A DNA stretch of 64,000 nt from Natronoglycomyces albus (GTDB taxonomy: Bacteria; Actinomycetota; Actinomycetes; Mycobacteriales; Micromonosporaceae), in the NCBI RefSeq assembly GCF_016925535.1, contig NZ_CP070496.1, forward strand, positions 1,984,001 to 2,048,000, read 5' to 3'. A model generated the notes under the pieces. The model was not told the origin of the DNA, made no database searches, and worked only from the letters and a program-made list of their open reading frames with translations. Below, one piece after another: positions 58,900 through 64,000 of this stretch; position 1 is the first letter of the stretch, and each line of letters begins with the position of its first letter. Made by a program: the position numbers and the translations under genes.

Positions 58900-61227
58900 T
58901 CAGCCCCAGACATTGAACTCGGGCCGGTCGGCATCGGTCGGTGCCACCCGATAATGTCCCAGCGCGTACTCGTTGATCTGCCGAAAAGCATCAGCCGTGA
59001 CCTCACCACCGCCGCCACCACCAGGTACATAGGCGAAGACCGCCACCGCGAACTGCGGGTCCTCGGCGGGCGCAAAGCCCACAAACGACGCCACATGGCC
59101 GCTAGCGTACTCTCCGTCCCGCACAAGTCCACCCGTACCGGTCTTACCCGCCAAGTGATAGCCGTTCAAGTCAGCCCGAGTACCAGTACCGGTCTCGTGA
59201 TAGATCGTTGACTGAAGCAAATATTGCATCGCCTCCGCGGTCTCGACCGAAATCACGCGGCGGTCCTCGTTTCTTTCTGGCTCCAGGACTTGACCGTCTC
59301 TGTCGATCATGCTTTGCACCAGCGCCGGATTGGTATAGACACCATCGTTGGCGATGGTCGCGTATACAGCCGCCATCTGGATCGGTGTCGTGGTGATCTC
59401 GTGGCCGATCGGAATCGAACCAGCGGAAGTGCCCGACCAGTTATCGGGGTGAAGGAGCATGCCATCGGCTTCCCCGGCCACCCCTACTCCACTGGAAGTG
59501 CCTAGACCAAAGGCCTTCTGATATTCGTAAAGCTTTTCGGGCCCCAACATGTCCGCCAACATGATCGTGCCAACGTTGGATGATTGGGCGATGATCCCAG
59601 CCAACGTCAACGGCACTCCGCGCTGCGGATACGAGTCCGAGTACGTCGTGTTGCCCTTCACGATCGTCGGCGGAACCACAATGGAACCGTCCCGTTCGAT
59701 CAGACCTTCCTCCAAGGCGGCGGCGATGACGATAGCCTTGTGAACCGAACCAGGGTCGACCGTCGCCTGCGTCGTGTGGTCGCGATACAGCTCCTCGTCT
59801 TCTCCAAACGGGTTCGCCGCGTCAAAGGTGGGCAGCGAGGCCATGGCCAAGGCCTCGCCGCTAGCCACCTCCAGCACCACGGCCGAGGCCCATTCGGCGT
59901 CGTGCTCCTCCACGGTCTGATCAAGAATTTTCTGCACCTGGAACTGCAAGTCCCAATCCAGCGTCAACCGCAAGTCCTGACCTGGCTGGGCTGGATCTTC
60001 CCGATAAAACGCCCCCGGGATCGGCTGGCCGGAGTGGCTCTGTTCGTAAGTGACCTCACCGTCGGTCCCAGACAGCCAGTTATTCCAGCCTCCCTCCAGA
60101 CCCGCGAGTCCCTCACCCTCGTCGCCACCGGTGAAGCCAATGACATTCGCGGCCAAGTCATGTCCTGGGACGACCCGGCGTTCATCGGCACCGATGATCA
60201 AACCCTGATCATCCATCTGCGCAATTTGCTTGCCGATATTGATATCCACCCCACGCTGCAGATAGGCGAACTGTTTGGGGGTGCCGTCGGGAAACTCATC
60301 GGTGGCCAACAACGGAACCAGCTCCGAGGCGGGCCGTCCCAACAACGGCCCCAGTTCCGCGGCAAGTTCTTCCGGATCGCCTTGCAAACGGGTCGGGTCG
60401 GCAGCGATAAAGTTGGCCTCAATCGAATACGCCAGCCGATTACCGTCGCGGTCCAAGATCGCCCCGCGCGCGGCGGGCAGGGGCTGCGTGGTCACCCGCT
60501 GCTCGTGAGCGGCGGCGGCGTAGGCGGCCGCGTCAGTGACCTGCAGGTGCACCAAACGACCGGCAATGATGAGCATCAAGACCAAGCTGAGGGCATAGGC
60601 GACGCGGATTCTCCGCTGAGGATTGGCAGCTGGAGCGCTATTTCCATGTAGGCGTGGGTGCTGAACCGGGGAGGTTTCGCGAATACGGCGGGGCTTTTTA
60701 GACGGCTGAGGCTTACGGCCCTTTGACCCATTGCGGGGGGCAGCGTCAGCGCCTTTCGCGCCCGAACTACGTTGGCCGCCTCTGTTCCTAGGTTCTTTGG
60801 TCGTACCCGCACCAGAGGATGCTCCTCTACCGGCGGTGGTACGCCGGCGTCGGCGCTCGGCAGGCAACGTCTCACGGCTGCTGGTAAAACGCGCCTTTGT
60901 GGAGCGAGCCGAGCCCTTAGTCGAAGCCTTGCCGCTCTCCGCTGCGGTGATACCGCCTTTGCCGTTGGCGCCGTCGCGGGTGCGCGACTTCGGTTTCGCC
61001 CCGGTCTCGTCCTCACGCAGAATACGTAGCGAAGGGCGCTCGGCGCGCGCTGCGCGTCGGCGCAGATCCCGCCCCCGCGGGTCTTCACGTTCCCGGCTCG
61101 GGCGCTCCGAGGCAGCGTCACGCAGGCTACGGCCCCGTGGGGTCATACGTCGCGCGCGCGACATACTGCTCTGCTCGCGGGCCGGACGTGCACCGGATTC
61201 ACCTGAATCGTCATTTTCGGCGCTCAT
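58900..61227 (-). CDS. ftsI: FtsI-type class B penicillin-binding protein with long Arg-rich cytoplasmic tail
   Basis: A 775-residue septal peptidoglycan transpeptidase. A transmembrane helix lies at about 208-226. The pedestal domain includes RGAILDRDGNRLAYS (about 254-268). The transpeptidase motifs are S494-V-H-K497, S549-S-N551 and K695-T-G697. The first about 205 residues are Arg/Ser/Gly-rich and disordered, far longer than the usual cytoplasmic tail of FtsI. It overlaps nothing and follows the ftsL-like gene by 6 bp in the mraZ-rsmH-ftsL-ftsI order. Confidence 0.94.
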   Translation of the reverse strand: MSAENDDSGESGARPAREQSSMSRARRMTPRGRSLRDAASERPSREREDPRGRDLRRRAARAERPSLRILREDETGAKPKSRTRDGANGKGGITAAESGKASTKGSARSTKARFTSSRETLPAERRRRRTTAGRGASSGAGTTKEPRNRGGQRSSGAKGADAAPRNGSKGRKPQPSKKPRRIRETSPVQHPRLHGNSAPAANPQRRIRVAYALSLVLMLIIAGRLVHLQVTDAAAYAAAAHEQRVTTQPLPAARGAILDRDGNRLAYSIEANFIAADPTRLQGDPEELAAELGPLLGRPASELVPLLATDEFPDGTPKQFAYLQRGVDINIGKQIAQMDDQGLIIGADERRVVPGHDLAANVIGFTGGDEGEGLAGLEGGWNNWLSGTDGEVTYEQSHSGQPIPGAFYREDPAQPGQDLRLTLDWDLQFQVQKILDQTVEEHDAEWASAVVLEVASGEALAMASLPTFDAANPFGEDEELYRDHTTQATVDPGSVHKAIVIAAALEEGLIERDGSIVVPPTIVKGNTTYSDSYPQRGVPLTLAGIIAQSSNVGTIMLADMLGPEKLYEYQKAFGLGTSSGVGVAGEADGMLLHPDNWSGTSAGSIPIGHEITTTPIQMAAVYATIANDGVYTNPALVQSMIDRDGQVLEPERNEDRRVISVETAEAMQYLLQSTIYHETGTGTRADLNGYHLAGKTGTGGLVRDGEYASGHVASFVGFAPAEDPQFAVAVFAYVPGGGGGGEVTADAFRQINEYALGHYRVAPTDADRPEFNVWG

Positions 61228-61233
61228 CGGGCA

Positions 61234-61806
61234 CTACTCACCCCCACTGCGGACGTTCACAGTCGTTCCATCGGGAAGGTGCAGGAAACTGATCTCCTCA
61301 GGCTCCTCCATGCCCATCTCGTCGGCTGCCGCTTGCAAGTTTCCCGGGGCGTTCAACTGCGCGAGTTCATTGGTCAGCGATTCCTCGGTTTGGTTGAGCA
61401 CCGTCTGTTCCTGGCGCATCTCCTGTAGCTGGAATGCGTTCTCATTGATCACGGTGTTCAGCAACAGCAGTCCCAAAATACCGGCTGCCACGAGAGCCAG
61501 CATCGCTGAGACGAACGCGGGTTTGGGCAAGGCAATGGGATCGGGCGCGACGGCTGGTTCACGCCGCCGCTGAGGCCGAGCCTTCGGCGTGACCTTCGGT
61601 TCGGGAGCCTCAGGTACCGGCGGTGCCTCAATCGGCTCAACGGCCGGCGCAACCGCCAGCGCGCCGTCGGTTATTGGCCCGTCGGCCGGTTCGCCCATGA
61701 GCGCCCGGCGGCGGGAACTGGCGGCGCGGGTGCGCCGTCGGGTGGCTTTGATGATCTCTTCAGCGTTGGCGCGGGGACGCGCTCGTCCGTTCGGTGTGGC
61801 ACTCAT
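61234..61806 (-). CDS. ftsL: FtsL-like cell division protein
   Basis: 190 residues: a basic N terminus, a Pro/Ala-rich stretch (about 50-90), one transmembrane helix (98-120) and a short extracytoplasmic coiled coil (about 121-155) with septum-initiator-type heptads. The genomic position between rsmH and ftsI defines it as FtsL more than sequence identity does. It overlaps the rsmH stop (4 bp). Confidence 0.82.
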   Translation of the reverse strand: MSATPNGRARPRANAEEIIKATRRRTRAASSRRRALMGEPADGPITDGALAVAPAVEPIEAPPVPEAPEPKVTPKARPQRRREPAVAPDPIALPKPAFVSAMLALVAAGILGLLLLNTVINENAFQLQEMRQEQTVLNQTEESLTNELAQLNAPGNLQAAADEMGMEEPEEISFLHLPDGTTVNVRSGGE

Positions 61807-62819
61807 GATGCGCCCTCCTCTCCGGGTGCGGTGGTTGCTCGTCGTTCGGCGGCTCGCATCTTGACGGATGCCGCTCGCGGGTTTTCCTTGATCTCGGTGT
61901 CGGTCGCAGGTTCGGCTCTGCGGTTGAGCAGACGAATGGTGGGGCCGGTTCCGGGAAGGTCGACGGGCAGTCCACGAGGGGTCGTGGAGATAGATCGGGA
62001 GGCTAGTTCTTTCTTTGTGATGCGGTCTTCGAGCGAGTGGTAGGAGAGCACAACGATGCGCCCGAGGGGACGCAATGTGTCCAGGGCCGCCGGGAGGGCT
62101 CGACTCCAGACGTCCAGTTCACTGTTGACTTCGATGCGCAGGGCCTGGAAGGTGCGTTTGGCGGGGTTGCCGCCTTTGCGTTTTCCGGCGGCGGGGATCG
62201 CGTCACGGATCAGCTCGACGAGTTGCGAGCTGGTCGTAATCGGTGCTTGTTCGCGGCGTTTGACGAGGGCCGAGACGATGCGGGTGGCGAATTTCTCTTC
62301 TCCGAAGTGGCGCAGGATGCGCACGAGGTCGGCGGGCGGGTAGGTGTTGACGACCTGTTGTGCGGTGAGTGGGTCCTCGGGGTTCATGCGCATGTCCAGG
62401 GGCGCGTCTTGGGAATAGGCGAACCCTCGGTCGGCTTGGTCCAGTTGCATTGAGGACACGCCCAGATCGAAGAGGATGCCGTCGACTCCATCGAAGCCTT
62501 GTTCGGCGACGACTTCGGCGATGGCGTCGTAGACGCACGGCACGGCGATGAACCGGTCTTTGAAGGGAGCCAGTCGTTTTCGGGCGAGGGCCAGTGCGTC
62601 AGGGTCACGGTCGAGTCCGATGACGGTGAGGTCGCTGTGGGCCCGCAGGAGGGCCTCGCTGTGGCCTCCAGCGCCTAGGGTGCCGTCCACGGCGACGGCG
62701 CCCGGACGGTCCAGGGCCGGGCGCAGGGTCTGGAGTACGCGCTCTTTCAACACGGGAACGTGCGGGGCGTCCGCGCTATCCATAGCGTGGTCTGTGCTGT
62801 GGTCGTCAGTGGAACTCAT
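61803..62819 (-). CDS. rsmH: 16S rRNA (cytosine-1402 N4)-methyltransferase
   Basis: A 338-residue SAM-dependent RsmH/MraW. The SAM motif is DGTLGAGGHSEALL. VIGLDRDPDALALA, GILFDLGVSSMQLD, RGFAYSQDAPLDMRM and FQALRIEVNSEL are all characteristic. It modifies C1402 in the decoding centre. It is second in the dcw cluster after mraZ, with translation coupled to ftsL. Confidence 0.97.
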   Translation of the reverse strand: MSSTDDHSTDHAMDSADAPHVPVLKERVLQTLRPALDRPGAVAVDGTLGAGGHSEALLRAHSDLTVIGLDRDPDALALARKRLAPFKDRFIAVPCVYDAIAEVVAEQGFDGVDGILFDLGVSSMQLDQADRGFAYSQDAPLDMRMNPEDPLTAQQVVNTYPPADLVRILRHFGEEKFATRIVSALVKRREQAPITTSSQLVELIRDAIPAAGKRKGGNPAKRTFQALRIEVNSELDVWSRALPAALDTLRPLGRIVVLSYHSLEDRITKKELASRSISTTPRGLPVDLPGTGPTIRLLNRRAEPATDTEIKENPRAASVKMRAAERRATTAPGEEGAS

Positions 62820-63154
62820 GGTGTCTCGCCCCCTTTCGTCTCGCCGCCTGTGTGGTCTTGGTGTGTTCTTCGTGCCAAGGAGGCGTCAGAACGTCGTGTT
62901 CCGCGTGTGTGTGTTGTGCGCACTGTGGGTCGGAATGTCTTTCCGTGCAATGTCCTCAGGTCCTCGGCCGCCACCGGTGATGGTCTGTCACTAGGGAAGT
63001 ACGTGAACGAGTCAGGCCGTTGTGAGCGACGTGGTGCTCGTCGGTGTACGACGTTGTGTCGCATTGCGTGCACCGCCGTGCCGCACTGTGACAGCCGAGG
63101 GCCTCAAGACACTGCGCTGTTGAGTTGTGGTTGTCGTTTCGTGGTCTAGCTATG
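62820..63154. other. mraZ-rsmH intergenic region
   Basis: 335 bp. A minus-strand frame of 85 codons crosses it and even overlaps the rsmH ATG by ATGA, but its third positions are A-rich (many ACA, CGA, GGA) unlike neighbouring genes and it has no ribosome site, so it is not called. The region is notably rich in CACA/TGTG runs. Confidence 0.4.
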
Positions 63155-63586
63155 TCACAAACCTGGCGGGAGGTCTCCCTCTTCGATGTCGGCGAAGGCC
63201 TCTTCCGAGGCGGTCAGGTATTCCTCCCACGCGGTCGCGTCCCAGATCTCCACTCGGGTGGAGGCTCCGATGACGACCAGGTCCCGTTCCAGTCCCGCGT
63301 AGGTGCGCAGGTGGGCCGGGATGGTGACACGTCCCTGTTTGTCAGGGATTTCGTCGTGGGCCGATGCGAAGAACACTCGGTTGTATGCCCGCGCGGACTT
63401 CGAACTCATCGGGGCCCGCTGTAGTTCGTCGGCGAGGCGCTGAAACTCCGGCGTTGGGAAGACGTAGAGGCAACGTTCCTGACCTTTCGTTACCACCACT
63501 CCCCCCGCTAGTTCGTCCCTGAACTTCGCCGGGAGGATCAGTCGTCCCTTGTCGTCGAGGCGAGGGGTGTGCGTACCGAGAAACAT
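63155..63586 (-). CDS. mraZ: MraZ transcriptional regulator of the division/cell wall cluster
   Basis: 143 residues with two AbrB-like SpoVT repeats, each holding the DKGR/DKQGR signature ([17 protein letters not shown] and [15 protein letters not shown]). MraZ binds direct repeats upstream of its own operon and represses it. ATG at 63586 has GAGGGAG 8 nt before it; extra upstream codons are discarded. Phased repeats about 50-80 bp upstream are its likely operator. Confidence 0.96.
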   Translation of the reverse strand: MFLGTHTPRLDDKGRLILPAKFRDELAGGVVVTKGQERCLYVFPTPEFQRLADELQRAPMSSKSARAYNRVFFASAHDEIPDKQGRVTIPAHLRTYAGLERDLVVIGASTRVEIWDATAWEEYLTASEEAFADIEEGDLPPGL

Positions 63587-63634
63587 CGGCGTCACTCCCT
63601 CTTGCCTCAGCGGCCGTGAATTCCCTCGGCCCCA

Positions 63635-63669
63635 CCACTTTGCACCACTGTACTCCACTCTCCCCCACC
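63635..63669 (-). promoter_or_regulatory. Predicted MraZ operator: four 5-bp repeats phased at exactly 10 bp
   Basis: On the minus strand the pentamer AGTGG (once GGTGG) occurs at 63665-63669, 63655-63659, 63645-63649 and 63635-63639, each separated by 5 bp. MraZ operators described elsewhere are short G-rich direct repeats at about one helical turn. The placement upstream of mraZ supports autoregulation. Confidence 0.7.
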
Positions 63670-63821
63670 TTGGGTGCCCGAATTAGTGAATTCTCGCCGA
63701 GTGATCTTTTGAAATCGCTGGTCACAGGCGGTGGGGGAAAATGGAGGGTGACGGTGCACATCTAGCGACAGAGAGTGGACACTCATCACACCCCTGACGC
63801 CTGCGCCTGCGGCGCGGCAGT

Positions 63822-63848
63822 GTGACAGACTTTTTGTGGACCTATAAA
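63822..63848 (+). promoter_or_regulatory. Candidate murT promoter
   Basis: TATAAA (63843-63848) with GTGACA (63822-63827) 15 bp upstream, placing a start about 18 nt before the murT ATG. The spacing is slightly short. Confidence 0.4.
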
Positions 63849-63872
63849 GACATGACGTAAGGGCAACTTTGG

Positions 63873-64000
63873 ATGAGTTCTCATTTGCCTCGGCGAGCAA
63901 AATTCGCCTCTGCCCTGCTGCGTACCGCCGCAGCTCTCTCGCGTGCGACTGGTCGAGGGGACGGGTCGGTCATTGGTGGCCGAGTCGGCCTGATCGTGGA
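63873..64000 (+). CDS. murT: MurT, lipid II isoglutaminyl synthase subunit (N-terminal part, cut by window edge)
   Basis: ATG at 63873 opens a frame to the window end encoding 42 residues, including RRAKFASALLRTAAAL and GDGSVIGGRVGL. The GSVIGGRV segment after a basic amphipathic start is the normal N terminus of the MurT Mur-ligase-like protein, which amidates lipid II with GatD. It is divergent from mraZ. The identification rests on a short segment. Confidence 0.7.
   Translation, partial: MSSHLPRRAKFASALLRTAAALSRATGRGDGSVIGGRVGLIV

Noticed and set aside
62816-63073. 85-codon minus-strand frame overlapping the rsmH ATG by 4 bp
   Set aside because: A-rich third codon positions unlike neighbouring genes, Thr/Arg/His low complexity and no ribosome site; the overlap looks fortuitous.

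Overview
The window is a stretch of actinobacterial chromosome with moderately high GC. The lineage markers seen are WhiA, RbpA, OpcA, a SAV_6107-type HEPN protein, an LpqF-like lipoprotein, a suf operon headed by SufR, and the mraZ-rsmH-ftsL-ftsI start of the division/cell-wall cluster. Acidic, Asp/Glu-rich exported proteins and a GC content that looks low for the phylum would fit a moderately halophilic member such as a Glycomycetales relative. That placement is inference only. No rRNA, tRNA, CRISPR array, prophage or intact insertion sequence was recognised.

Layout. 1-6.4 kb (minus strand): Fe-S assembly operon sufR-sufB-sufD-Rieske ferredoxin-sufC-sufS-sufU (cut by the edge). 6.5-8.7 kb: heme A synthase ctaA and heme O synthase ctaB, convergent. 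9-17.6 kb (plus): pentose-phosphate block tkt-tal-pgi-zwf-opcA-pgl. 17.6-25.6 kb (minus): a small membrane ORF, rbpA, secG, the glycolytic trio gap-pgk-tpiA, and whiA-yvcK-rapZ. A palindromic MITE-like element separates rapZ from uvrC (to 28.1 kb). 28.3-30.6 kb: an exported serine hydrolase and a RIO-type kinase. 31-38 kb (minus): DUF948 protein, DUF6167-like protein, alaS, ruvX, mltG, a degenerate aroE paralogue, and aroE. 38.2-40.1 kb: rarA plus a coupled membrane protein. 40.3-44.3 kb (plus): an iron-box-controlled ferric ABC transporter. 44.6-50.9 kb: aspS, a HEPN protein, a CDP-alcohol transferase-like protein, metF, a polyprenyl synthase and an Asp-rich membrane protein. 51.2-57.3 kb (minus): LpqF-like lipoprotein, PrsW protease with a coupled protein, ilvE and leuB. 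57.6-63.6 kb (minus): PAC2 protein, ftsI, ftsL-like gene, rsmH and mraZ. The start of murT runs divergently off the right edge.

The gene blocks are functionally coherent: Fe-S supply, heme A supply for cytochrome oxidase, oxidative pentose phosphate flux and NADPH, lower glycolysis, iron import, and cell-wall/division. Many neighbours overlap by ATGA or GTGA, indicating translational coupling. No large novel multi-gene system is evident. The most interesting items are the MITE-like palindrome with a TTA duplication (25892-26053), an AroE paralogue lacking the catalytic Lys and Asp beside the intact aroE, a leaderless sufR promoter overlapped by a palindrome, a 10-bp-phased direct-repeat array upstream of mraZ, and several uncharacterised coupled small or membrane genes.
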